Assembly: GCA_964624145.1 (NCBI GenBank)
Contig: CAZUXT010000049.1
Coordinates: forward strand, 1-19,886
DNA: 19,886 nucleotides
Origin: WJMT01 sp964624145
GTDB taxonomy: Bacteria; Acidobacteriota; Aminicenantia; Aminicenantales; Aminicenantaceae
Reading direction: 5' to 3'
This document shows positions 1 through 7,358 of this stretch, one piece after another (the stretch's first letter is position 1; every line of letters starts with the position of its first letter). Below the pieces are notes generated by a model. It was not told the DNA's origin, made no database searches, and saw nothing but the letters and a program-made list of their open reading frames with translations. A program made the translations under genes and the position numbers.

Positions 1-639
1 GATGATGTTGTCCTTGAGGAGCGAGCCATAGAATGTATGATGGCGTTTTGGAAAATAGCTGATAAAAATGTGGGAGGTGCTGCTTTTAATCTTATGAACC
101 ATCCTGAGATTTATGCAGAGAAATTCAAATCAATGAGGATAACAGAAAAACTGGGTCTTTATTCAAAAACAGGGGGAAAAGTTACGGCCGCTGGTTTCCA
201 GACGTTAATAGGAAAGGTAAAAAGAAACGTATTTGTTGATTGGTTTTCAAGTGGAGCTTCTGTTTGGAGAAAGCATATTTTTGAATCCTATGGTTTTGAC
301 GAATGGTATACAGGATACAGTTACCTTGAGGATCTGGATTTTAGCTATACGGTTGGGGAAAAATATAAATTAGTTGTTGTGGCAGATGCAGGTTATTATC
401 ATTATCCGGCTCCCGGGGGCAGAGGAAGCGGGTATGAGTTTGGAATGAAAGAAGTTCTCAATAGATTGCATTTTGTCAAAAAGCACGAAGAGCTTTCTGT
501 TTTAAAATGTTTTTTAGCTCTCAAGATAAGACAGCTTATGAGCGTGTGGCTCTTTTTAAAGGAGCGAAAATTTTATTTTCTCTCAAGAGCTATTGGTAAT
601 TCGGTTGGATTTGTAAAATCGATAATGCAAAAGAGATAA
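1..639 (+). CDS. Glycosyltransferase family 2 (5'-truncated)
   Basis: The reading frame is open from the first base, so the N-terminal nucleotide-binding part is missing; an internal Met at base 37 is not the true start. The visible protein begins with an acidic stretch (DDVVLEER) that fits the end of the GT2 DXD region. A GT2 acceptor-side block follows: SGASVWRKHIFESYGFDE, then LEDLDFSY, where the ED pair is the usual catalytic-base motif of inverting GT2 enzymes. The C-terminal third is basic and aromatic with a hydrophobic stretch (LALKIRQLMSVWLFL) that could associate with the membrane. Expected role: transfer of a sugar from a nucleotide donor onto a lipid-linked glycan at the cytoplasmic face. 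The next gene starts one base after the stop. Donor and acceptor cannot be told from sequence. Confidence 0.85.
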   Translation, partial: DDVVLEERAIECMMAFWKIADKNVGGAAFNLMNHPEIYAEKFKSMRITEKLGLYSKTGGKVTAAGFQTLIGKVKRNVFVDWFSSGASVWRKHIFESYGFDEWYTGYSYLEDLDFSYTVGEKYKLVVVADAGYYHYPAPGGRGSGYEFGMKEVLNRLHFVKKHEELSVLKCFLALKIRQLMSVWLFLKERKFYFLSRAIGNSVGFVKSIMQKR

Positions 640-640
640 A

Positions 641-1906
641 ATGAAAGTTCTTATTTCAGCATATGCATGCAATCCCATAGGCTCCATGCAGCTTCATCCG
701 GGAGAGGACCTCGTAGGATGGAGGCTTGTTCAGCAGATCAATAAAAGACATGACCTCTGGATCCTCACACACGGATATAACCGGGAAGCGGTTATGGAGG
801 AGATGGCCAAAGGAGAGCTTGAAGGAGCCAGGATCATTTTTATCAATCTGTCCTGGCTGAAGAAAATTTTGTATAAGGTCGGATTTGGAGAGCGCATCTA
901 TTATTACATCTGGCAGTTCGCTGCATGGAGAAAGGCCAGCCATCTTCATAAGAAAATTAGATTTGACCTGGCCCATCAGGTGACATTCGGCAATGACTGG
1001 ATCCCCAGTTTTATTGGAGCGTTCCTGCCGGTTCCTTTTGTTTGGGGCCCGGTGGGAGGAGGCCAGACCGTTCCCGAAGTACTTTTAAAAGAATTCAGTC
1101 TTTACGGAAGGTTTGCTGAAAAAGGCAGAGTGGCTGCCCAGTGGGTGGGACGGAGACTCTGGACACGGATACGATTGGTTAAAAAGGCCAGGGCGATTTT
1201 AGTCTGTAATAAAGAGACAAAACGAAAAATTCCGGAGAAGTTTCATCAAAAAGTGCATTATTTTCCCGTAAACGGAATCAATAAGAAAGAGATCGGGCCT
1301 GTTCCAAAGAAAAAAGAAGAGAAAAAGGAATTTTTGGTGCTCACAGCAGGACGTCTCCACAGGTTAAAGGCCTTTGATATGGCTCTGGAAGCTTTTCACC
1401 TCTTCTGCCAGGAAAATCAAAACACTGTGTTTGAAATCGTGGGCAGCGGTTCAGAGAAAGAGAATCTTGAAGATTTGATAGAAAGATTTGACCTTAAATA
1501 CAGAGTGAAAGTAACTCCCTGGATGGAAAGAAAACAGCTTTTTGGTCTGATGCGGAAATGTGACGTGTTTCTTTTTCCCAGTCTTCGCGACGGTGGCGGT
1601 GCGGTTGTGGTCGAGGCCATGGCCCAGGGGAAACCGGTGGTGTGTGTGGATACAGGAGGCCCTGGTTTCCATATAAGAAAAGAGTGGGGCATCAAAGTCG
1701 AACCAAGGACAAGGGAGATGCTGGTCAATGAACTGGCTTTGGCTCTGGAGGTTTTGTACAAGGATGAGCCTCTGAGAAGAAAGATGGGAAAAGCGGCCCG
1801 GAAAAGGGCTAAAGAATATTATGTGTGGGATGAGCTGGGCAAGAGGATGGAAGAGATATACCAAAAAGTGAAAAGTGGAATATCAGGTGAGAGAGAGAAC
1901 GCATAG
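641..1906 (+). CDS. Glycosyltransferase family 4 (GT-B fold)
   Basis: A 421-residue GT-B retaining glycosyltransferase. The N-terminal acceptor domain opens with MKVLISAYACNP and a GEDLVGW block, close to the CNP..GSE..GW opening of a known GT4 subgroup. The C-terminal donor domain starts at LTAGRLHRLKAFDMALEAF, with the nucleotide-sugar region around residues 310-345 (FPSLRDGGGAVVVEAMAQGKPVV). The usual E-x7-E motif reads D317-x7-E325, with Asp for the first Glu. I associate this variant with a subgroup reading SLRD.GG..VLEA, so it need not mean loss of activity. The protein is cytosolic and should extend the lipid-linked repeat unit. It sits one base after the upstream GT2 and one base before the next start, so translational coupling is likely. 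Confidence 0.9.
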   Translation: MKVLISAYACNPIGSMQLHPGEDLVGWRLVQQINKRHDLWILTHGYNREAVMEEMAKGELEGARIIFINLSWLKKILYKVGFGERIYYYIWQFAAWRKASHLHKKIRFDLAHQVTFGNDWIPSFIGAFLPVPFVWGPVGGGQTVPEVLLKEFSLYGRFAEKGRVAAQWVGRRLWTRIRLVKKARAILVCNKETKRKIPEKFHQKVHYFPVNGINKKEIGPVPKKKEEKKEFLVLTAGRLHRLKAFDMALEAFHLFCQENQNTVFEIVGSGSEKENLEDLIERFDLKYRVKVTPWMERKQLFGLMRKCDVFLFPSLRDGGGAVVVEAMAQGKPVVCVDTGGPGFHIRKEWGIKVEPRTREMLVNELALALEVLYKDEPLRRKMGKAARKRAKEYYVWDELGKRMEEIYQKVKSGISGERENA

Positions 1907-1907
1907 A

Positions 1908-3638
1908 ATGGAAATGATGAAAAAAAGAAAGTTTATATTCATAGGCATCTGTATGGGTTTGATCATCAGCCTTGTCAACAGTGTTGAGATCGTGCTTACG
2001 AACCATATTATGATTTTTCAGTCTTTTCATAATTTTATTGTTTTTTTTGTGTTTTCCTTATTAAATGCTTTTTTTGTTTCCGTGATCACATTGATTGCAG
2101 GATTTATTTACGGAGCTGTTTTATCCTCTTTATCAGGGAAGGGACGTGTTGCCGGTGATAATCCTTCAGGTTTTAGGATTATAAAAAAGACAGCCAGAAT
2201 GCTATTCGACTTAAAGACACCTGTGTATATCCTTTTGTTTTTACTGTTTTTTGTAGGATTTAACAGGTGGTTTATTTCCAGACATGATCTTGACCCGCTG
2301 ATGAATCCCACGAGGCCGTTTAAAAAACACACATCTCTCCAAACAGAAAGACCGAATATCATGATTATTGTTTTAGATACTCTGAGAGCGAAAAGTCTGC
2401 ATTCCTATGGCCATGAAAAGGTCAATATGCCTCATTTGGATCAGTTTTTCAAAGAGGGGGCCCTGTTTACAAATGTGGTTGCTACGGCCTCGCATACAGC
2501 GCCGTCTCATCTTTCAATGATTTCCGGGGATTTCGTGGATAGTGAAATCATGAGTATATCTGTAGAGAAGACTTTGACTGAACTTTTAAGTGATGAGGGA
2601 TATTTGAACATGGGTGTGTTTGCAAATGAACTGGTCACTTCGAAAAATTTCATAAGGGGTTTTGATATTTATATCGACCATATAACATCTCCTCTTCTCT
2701 ATCAGTTTTTTTTAACTTACAAGATGGCTTACAGATTGTTTTTTAATCGGGTTATGAATCCCCAGATTCTTTTTTACCACAAGAATTCTAAGGCTGAAGA
2801 TGTGAACAATGTTCTTTTTCCTTTACTGGATAAATATAGCAATGAAAATCTCTTTGTATTCGTCAATTATCTAGACCCCCATGACCCGTATTTCCCCTTG
2901 GAACCTAAAGAAGAACACAGTCCGTATTCCTTAGAAAACGGTTTTATCAGATATCTGCCGTATTGGAAAAATCCTGATTTAGAAAAAGAACAGTGGGATA
3001 AAATCAATGATCTGTATCTTCAGGAACTGCAGTATCTGGATAAACACCTGGGTGATTTGTTTGACCAGATGAAATCTTTGGATATCTGGGACAGCACCAT
3101 AGTGATCATCACTTCTGACCATGGGGAATTGTTAGGAGAAAAGGGATTGCTGACTCATGCCATTGCGCTCCATGAGGAAGAAATCAAAGTCCCTTTAGCC
3201 ATTAGATACCCTCCGGAAATTCCAGAGGGCCTTCAAATAAAACAGCAGGTTCAAACTCTTGATATAGCGCCTACGATTTGTGAACTCTTAAAGATCGAAA
3301 GTCCTCAAAACACTCACGGCAAAAGCCTTCTTCCTTTTATACGAGGAGATGACTACCCGGAATATCCCGAACTTGCCTTCTCTTTACAATTTGAATTTAG
3401 AGCGCTTCAAGATGAAGAATGGAAATGTGTTTATAATCTGAAAAAAAATACAGTAAGGCTCTTTAATCTCAAAAGGGATCCGGATGAACGATTGAATGTG
3501 GCTCCTGAGTATCCTGAAATAAAAGAATATTTTTTAGACATGTATTCCATTTATAAGAAGAAGTATGAGAGCCAGCCTGAGAACTTTGATATTAAGAGCC
3601 ACGAAGAACGGCTGCGTTCACTGGGTTATATAAGGTAA
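1908..3638 (+). CDS. Membrane-anchored sulfatase / alkaline phosphatase superfamily enzyme
   Basis: I start it at ATG 1908 (576 residues), preceded by a purine-rich AGGTGAGAGAGAG tract; an in-frame ATG at 1875 would overlap the upstream gene by 32 bases. The first about 125 residues hold roughly four hydrophobic segments, followed by a periplasmic catalytic domain starting near PNIMIIVLDTLRA. Likely metal and catalytic residues are D157, T197 in HTAPSH, D404/H405 in SDHGE and H417/H422 in THAIALHEEE. The true-sulfatase C/S-x-P-x-R signature is absent: the nucleophile position is Thr and the Arg is His. This argues against formylglycine maturation. It suggests a phosphatase or a phospho-/alkyl-phosphate transferase such as the lipid-headgroup transferases, though non-FGly sulfatase-like hydrolases share this TxPSH form. 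In this operon it probably acts on the glycan or its lipid carrier; the substrate is unknown. Confidence 0.85.
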   Translation: MEMMKKRKFIFIGICMGLIISLVNSVEIVLTNHIMIFQSFHNFIVFFVFSLLNAFFVSVITLIAGFIYGAVLSSLSGKGRVAGDNPSGFRIIKKTARMLFDLKTPVYILLFLLFFVGFNRWFISRHDLDPLMNPTRPFKKHTSLQTERPNIMIIVLDTLRAKSLHSYGHEKVNMPHLDQFFKEGALFTNVVATASHTAPSHLSMISGDFVDSEIMSISVEKTLTELLSDEGYLNMGVFANELVTSKNFIRGFDIYIDHITSPLLYQFFLTYKMAYRLFFNRVMNPQILFYHKNSKAEDVNNVLFPLLDKYSNENLFVFVNYLDPHDPYFPLEPKEEHSPYSLENGFIRYLPYWKNPDLEKEQWDKINDLYLQELQYLDKHLGDLFDQMKSLDIWDSTIVIITSDHGELLGEKGLLTHAIALHEEEIKVPLAIRYPPEIPEGLQIKQQVQTLDIAPTICELLKIESPQNTHGKSLLPFIRGDDYPEYPELAFSLQFEFRALQDEEWKCVYNLKKNTVRLFNLKRDPDERLNVAPEYPEIKEYFLDMYSIYKKKYESQPENFDIKSHEERLRSLGYIR

Positions 3639-3650
3639 GGTCTTAGAGAT

Positions 3651-4835
3651 ATGTTTTCTATCCTTCTATGGTTCATGTTATGGGGCGGCCTGTTTACAGG
3701 TCCGTATAATGTAACAGGGGAGATGTTTTCCAATCCATTGGCATTTTTTCAGGGAGCCCGGGCTTTTATGCCGCTTCTGGCGCTCTATATATGTTTGATG
3801 TGGATGCTTTTAAAAGGAGCTAAAGTCCCTTCTCTTTCAAACCCTGTTGGTTTTTTCTTATACTATTGCTTTGTAGGAATAGCTGTATCCTTTTTTTCAC
3901 CTGAAAAGCTCACGGCCCTTTACTGGGGAGGAGCCTATCTGGCTCCTGTGCTGGCTGTCTGGATAGTACTTTCAGGGAAAGACATTCTGGAAAGAATAAG
4001 AAAGGTCCTTTCTGTGAATTATGCGGCATCTATCTTTATTTTCATACTTCTTCTTCCGGATATATATAACTACGGATTTGGCGGGAAGATGAGGTTTATG
4101 TTTTACGAGCTTCCTTTTGGTCTGGGAGAAATGAGAGCCAATGGAGTAGCCCGGTTTGCTCTTGTATTGATCATTATTTCCGGAGTCAGGCTCATATCAA
4201 AAAAAACTGTCTGGAGATACATTTGGGCTGCCCCCCTTATCCTGTCAACCTATACACTTATGCAGACCCAATCCCGGACAGCTCTCCTGGGATTGGTTGT
4301 TGTAGGAGTGCTTTTGGTCTACATCATGGGGCTCAGGTGGCAGTTTTTCTTTTTAGGCCCTGCTGCAGCGTATGTTCTATGGAGGGCCGGATTCCAGCAG
4401 CGGGCGCATGGCAGCCTGGAGAGGCTCGTAGACCTTACCGGACGTCAGTTTACATGGCAGCAGGCTGTGGTTGAGATAAAAAAATCTCCTTTTTTGGGAT
4501 GGGGTTTTCATGCGGACAGAATACTTCTGGACTCGCAGCATATGCACAATTCCTATCTGCATGCCATGATGCACGGAGGTATTGTGGGACTTGTTTTTTT
4601 TGTGGCGGCTGTTTTCAGCATCTGGTATGTGATTTTGAAAGAAAATGTATTGAGGCGGATAAAAGATGCGGATGAAGCAAACAGGCCTTTTCTTATTGAA
4701 TCCGTTCTCATTATTGGGTTTTTTACATCACGCAGTTTTTTTGAATCAACGGCGGCTTTTTTCGGAGTTGACCTTCTGCTTTTTATTCCCGCTGCCGCTT
4801 ATATTTACGTATGGGCTAAAAAGAGAAACGCATAG
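3651..4835 (+). CDS. Wzy/WaaL-like O-antigen polymerase or ligase
   Basis: A 394-residue polytopic inner-membrane protein with about ten to twelve hydrophobic segments. It carries the O-antigen ligase family core: TQSRTALLGLVVVG in a membrane helix, then a periplasmic loop with GWGFHADRILLDSQ and HMHNSYLHAMMHGGIVGLVFF. The Arg and the H-x-HNSYL block are the conserved parts of this family. Such proteins join undecaprenyl-linked glycan units (Wzy) or move glycan onto an acceptor (WaaL), and sequence alone rarely separates the two. It starts 12 bases after the sulfatase-like gene. A second, longer member of the family sits at 12646-14127, so the two may divide polymerase and ligase work. Confidence 0.88.
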   Translation: MFSILLWFMLWGGLFTGPYNVTGEMFSNPLAFFQGARAFMPLLALYICLMWMLLKGAKVPSLSNPVGFFLYYCFVGIAVSFFSPEKLTALYWGGAYLAPVLAVWIVLSGKDILERIRKVLSVNYAASIFIFILLLPDIYNYGFGGKMRFMFYELPFGLGEMRANGVARFALVLIIISGVRLISKKTVWRYIWAAPLILSTYTLMQTQSRTALLGLVVVGVLLVYIMGLRWQFFFLGPAAAYVLWRAGFQQRAHGSLERLVDLTGRQFTWQQAVVEIKKSPFLGWGFHADRILLDSQHMHNSYLHAMMHGGIVGLVFFVAAVFSIWYVILKENVLRRIKDADEANRPFLIESVLIIGFFTSRSFFESTAAFFGVDLLLFIPAAAYIYVWAKKRNA

Positions 4836-4848
4836 GATTGCGGCAACC

Positions 4849-6069
4849 ATGACTATCTACATCCACACCATGTATTATCTTCCGGAGTACGGGAGTGCGC
4901 CCATTTTAATGAACGAGCTGGCTTCCTATCTCAGTGCACGGGGGCATGGAGTGGAGGTCGTGACAACCATTCCCAGGCCTCCCCATCACAGGCCTTATAA
5001 GGGAAAATATTATCTAACGGAAAAAGAAGATGGTTTTACAGTAAAACGGTACAGAACAAACTTCACGGTCCATCATATAGGAAGGCTTATTGCGTGGACG
5101 ATTTATACGTTTTGGTCCATACTGAACCTCAGAAGAGTCCAGAAAGGCGATGTTCTTTTCCTGAGGCTTCCTCCTCTTCAGATCGGAATGGCCGGATGGC
5201 TTGCCCGGAAATGGAAGGGAGCCGGTGTTTTGATGAGTGTGCAGGATATTCACCCTGACCTCTCCATAGAATCAGGCCTTTTAAGGAAAAAATGGGCCAT
5301 TAACTTTGCCCAGAAATTTGAAAAATGGATATACAAACAGGCCGATGATGTTGTTGTGATCAGCGAAGGTTTTAAGAAGAATCTTTTGAATAAAAGAGTG
5401 AATAATGATACGCTTCATATCGTGCCCAATTGGGTTGATGCTGGATTCATGCGTCCTTATCCAAAGGATAATAGAGTGTCGCGCCGCTTTTCTCTGGAAA
5501 ATAAGTTTGTGGCCATGTATTCAGGCACACTGACATTGAGCAGTTATGTGACCCTGGAGAAGGTCATGGAAGCAGCAAAATTGATAGAAAGTGATGCAAA
5601 TTTTCGTCTTGTTATAATAGGGGAGGGATTGAAAAAACCGGCTCTGGAGGAGAAAGCCAAACAGTTGAAGCTAAAAAATGTGGTGTTTCTTCCTTTTCAA
5701 CCCTATGAGGATCTGCCGCTTCTGCTCGGTGCGTCTGATCTGCTTCTGGTGCCTCTGGATGAAAAAAAGACCCAGCTTTCAGTGCCTTCAAAGCTTTATA
5801 ATTATATGGCTGCCGGGCGTCCGGTCATTGGATTTACGGATGATGAGTCGGAAGTGGCCCATATCATTTCTGATGCGGAATGCGGTTTGAACAGAGAACC
5901 TGATGATGTTGAGGGCATGGCAGAGATGTTTCAAATGCTAAAAAAGGAAAAGCAAACACGGAAAGAAATGGGAGAGAGAGCCAGAGAATACGTGGAAAAG
6001 TATTATGCTAAGGATGTGGTGCTGACAAAGTATGAGGACCTTCTTATGTCTTTGGGAGGAAAGGAGTGA
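4849..6069 (+). CDS. Glycosyltransferase family 4, WbuB/WcaI-like
   Basis: I place the start at ATG 4849 (406 residues). The reading frame extends back to 4666, but that part lies inside the preceding ligase gene and gives an implausible hydrophobic leader, whereas MTIYIHTMYYLPEYGSAP is a proper GT4 opening. A GHGVEVVTT block follows, with a basic, partly hydrophobic middle (RPPHHRPYKG, then HHIGRLIAWTIYTFWSIL) seen in WbuB-type enzymes. The C-terminal donor domain has MYSGTLTLSSYVTLEKVMEAA and LSVPSKLYNYMAAGRPVIGF; the latter replaces the canonical E-x7-E element in this group. Expected role: cytosolic extension of the lipid-linked oligosaccharide, often with a HexNAc donor in characterised WbuB enzymes, though the donor here is unproven. 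Its stop overlaps the next start as GTGA. Confidence 0.9.
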   Translation: MTIYIHTMYYLPEYGSAPILMNELASYLSARGHGVEVVTTIPRPPHHRPYKGKYYLTEKEDGFTVKRYRTNFTVHHIGRLIAWTIYTFWSILNLRRVQKGDVLFLRLPPLQIGMAGWLARKWKGAGVLMSVQDIHPDLSIESGLLRKKWAINFAQKFEKWIYKQADDVVVISEGFKKNLLNKRVNNDTLHIVPNWVDAGFMRPYPKDNRVSRRFSLENKFVAMYSGTLTLSSYVTLEKVMEAAKLIESDANFRLVIIGEGLKKPALEEKAKQLKLKNVVFLPFQPYEDLPLLLGASDLLLVPLDEKKTQLSVPSKLYNYMAAGRPVIGFTDDESEVAHIISDAECGLNREPDDVEGMAEMFQMLKKEKQTRKEMGERAREYVEKYYAKDVVLTKYEDLLMSLGGKE

Positions 6070-6506
6070 AGAGGGTAAAATACTGGCTGCCCCCGCTTTT
6101 GTGGATGGGATTTCTTTTCCCTCTGTGGAACCGGCTCCTGAGCAGGCCTGTTCTCTATAGATTGAATATCAAATTCTGGGAATGGCTGAAGGGAGATATA
6201 AGTCCGTATAAAATAGGGCTTTATTATATTTATTTGAGGCGTTCTTTACATGTGATTGCTTATGGTTTGATGTCTTTTCTTATCTACCGTTTTTTCAGAT
6301 CCGGAGATAAGCGCATCTGGAAGTATTCATGGGCAGGCTACACAGCGCTTATCACCATCGGATATGGATGCATGGACGAACTTTTACAGAGTTTTCTTAA
6401 GCCCAGAAATGCATCTTTTATGGATATTATGATGGACGCTATAGGCACAGTAGCGGTGCTGGTCGTAATCTCTATCATATCATTAATAAAACAAAAACAG
6501 GAATGA
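6066..6506 (+). CDS. VanZ-like integral membrane protein
   Basis: A 146-residue protein with about four membrane segments. It starts at GTG 6066, overlapping the upstream TGA by three bases. A good Shine-Dalgarno (GGGAGGA, 6054-6060) lies five bases before the GTG and decides this start. Family marks are the DELLQSFLKPRNASFMDIMMDAIGTV block, matching the VanZ pattern D-E-x-x-Q-x-F-x(2-3)-R-x-x-x-x-x-D-x-x-x-[ND]-x-x-G. VanZ proteins are named for teicoplanin resistance in enterococci, but most homologues sit in cell-envelope and exopolysaccharide operons with no known reaction. It ends the first tightly packed block; the next gene is 88 bases away behind a repeat. Confidence 0.85.
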   Translation: MKRVKYWLPPLLWMGFLFPLWNRLLSRPVLYRLNIKFWEWLKGDISPYKIGLYYIYLRRSLHVIAYGLMSFLIYRFFRSGDKRIWKYSWAGYTALITIGYGCMDELLQSFLKPRNASFMDIMMDAIGTVAVLVVISIISLIKQKQE

Positions 6507-6533
6507 GATTGCTTCGCTTCGCTCGCAATGACA
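6505..6533. repeat. Dispersed short repeat (ATTGCGAGCGAAGCGAAGCAAT type)
   Basis: Directly on the stop of the VanZ-like gene lies a 29-base GC-rich unit. Its reverse strand reads TCATTGCGAGCGAAGCGAAG followed by CAATCTC. The outer ends ATTGC (6508-6512) and GCAAT (6525-6529) are inverted repeats, and GCTTC/GCTTCGC is repeated inside. From memory, this unit recurs between genes in many unrelated bacterial genomes and yields spurious reverse-strand peptides with ASEAKQSH, which can be read here. It occurs once in this window. It is probably a non-autonomous intergenic repeat, not a gene. Confidence 0.7.
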
Positions 6534-6580
6534 GCAGAAGCAAACAGAAACTCGCAACAACGGGGAATAATAAACAGCAA

Positions 6581-6601
6581 ATGGTGAATGGGGAATGGAT
6601 A
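6581..6601 (+). repeat. Three-copy ATGG heptamer across a start codon
   Basis: Three tandem heptamers, ATGGTGA, ATGGGGA and ATGGATA, run into the sugar transferase start. Each supplies an ATG in a different frame: 6581 (12 codons then TAA), 6588 (4 codons then TAA) and 6595 (the real gene). A heptamer gained or lost would change how the upstream ATGs relate to the gene. The GGTGA of the first copy is the only Shine-Dalgarno-like sequence at useful distance from 6595. Confidence 0.6.
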
Positions 6602-7287
6602 AAAGGTTTTTGTTTTTAAAGAGGCCGTTTGATGTGGCTCTTTCTGCTTTTGGTATCATTCTATCTTCTCCGCTGTGGCTTCTATTCGGGTCATTGATAT
6701 GGCTTGAGGATAGAGGACCTGTCTTTTATACGCAGGAAAGAGAGGGGAAGGGAGGCCGTGTTTTCAAGGCCTATAAATTTCGTTCCATGATCAAGGATGC
6801 TGAACAGGACGGCACTCCTGTGCAGGCGGAAAAAGACGATCACAGAGTCACTTCAGTCGGCCGCTTGCTCAGAGTCACGGCCATGGATGAACTGCCGCAG
6901 CTTTTCAATATTTTCAGAGGGGACATGAGTTTTGTAGGGCCCAGGGCGTTAAGGCCGGCAGAAGTGGAAAGAGGAAGGACGGGATGGCTGCGCTTTCAAA
7001 AAGAGATCGAAGAGACAGAAGCTATGGGCGAAAAATCGGGCAAGAAGCCCAATAGCCAAAAGATTGTGGCGCTGAAAGAAATTCCGGGATACAGGGAAAG
7101 GTTGAAAGTAAAACCCGGACTCACAGGGCTCGCTCAGGTCTATCTTCCAGCGGATGCGCCAAGGAAAGATAAATTCCGGTATGATGTTTTTTATATAAAA
7201 GGGCAGAGTTTTTGGTTTGACCTCAAATTAATATTTCGGTCATTCTGGATCTCATTTAGGGGCAAATGGGAGGAAGAAGAGAAGTGA
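6595..7287 (+). CDS. Initiating phosphoglycosyl transferase (bacterial sugar transferase)
   Basis: A 230-residue monotopic phosphoglycosyl transferase of the PglC/WcaJ catalytic-domain type. It moves a sugar-1-phosphate from a nucleotide sugar to undecaprenyl phosphate, the first step of repeat-unit assembly. An N-terminal membrane hairpin (residues about 9-35) follows KRPFDV. Next come FKAYKFRSM, the catalytic Asp-Glu pair in MDELPQL (D98, E99), NIFRGDMSFVGPR, PGLTGLAQVY and YDVFYIKGQSFWFDLKLIF. The extra N-terminal membrane domains of WbaP/WcaJ are missing, so this is the short form. Residues about 126-160 form a polar, charged insertion between VGPR and the PGY/PGLTG block that I do not expect in typical members. 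It starts 88 bases after the VanZ-like gene, behind two repeats. Confidence 0.93.
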   Translation: MDKRFLFLKRPFDVALSAFGIILSSPLWLLFGSLIWLEDRGPVFYTQEREGKGGRVFKAYKFRSMIKDAEQDGTPVQAEKDDHRVTSVGRLLRVTAMDELPQLFNIFRGDMSFVGPRALRPAEVERGRTGWLRFQKEIEETEAMGEKSGKKPNSQKIVALKEIPGYRERLKVKPGLTGLAQVYLPADAPRKDKFRYDVFYIKGQSFWFDLKLIFRSFWISFRGKWEEEEK

Positions 7288-7292
7288 GGCTC

Positions 7293-7319
7293 TTATTTGA
7301 TTTGAATTTTATTTGATTT
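7293..7319 (+). repeat. Direct repeat TTATTTGATTT x2
   Basis: Two exact copies of an 11-base AT-rich word (7293-7303 and 7309-7319) are offset by 16 bases. They overlap the -35 and spacer of the likely promoter of the flavoprotein gene. They could be a paired regulator site or chance in AT-rich DNA. Confidence 0.4.
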
Positions 7320-7329
7320 TTTGTATAAT
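7302..7329 (+). promoter_or_regulatory. Likely sigma-70-type promoter of flavoprotein gene
   Basis: TTGAAT (7302-7307), a 16-base spacer and a perfect TATAAT (7324-7329) lie 30 bases before the chosen start at 7359. The position after the sugar transferase stop suggests the flavoprotein gene can be transcribed apart from the upstream glycan genes. Confidence 0.6.
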
Positions 7330-7358
7330 CCCAGGGGCATGAATAAAGGATGATTCAA

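Noticed and set aside
1451..1864. Reverse-strand open frame inside the first GT4 gene
   Set aside because: Antisense shadow of a well-supported gene, no ribosome site, low-complexity His/Ser/Phe-rich translation.
4666..4848. N-terminal extension of the WbuB-like glycosyltransferase
   Set aside because: It lies inside the ligase gene in another frame; the family opening begins at the Met encoded at 4849.
6338..6580. Reverse-strand frame containing ASEAKQSH
   Set aside because: It is the translation of a dispersed intergenic repeat running into the antisense of the VanZ-like gene, not a protein gene.
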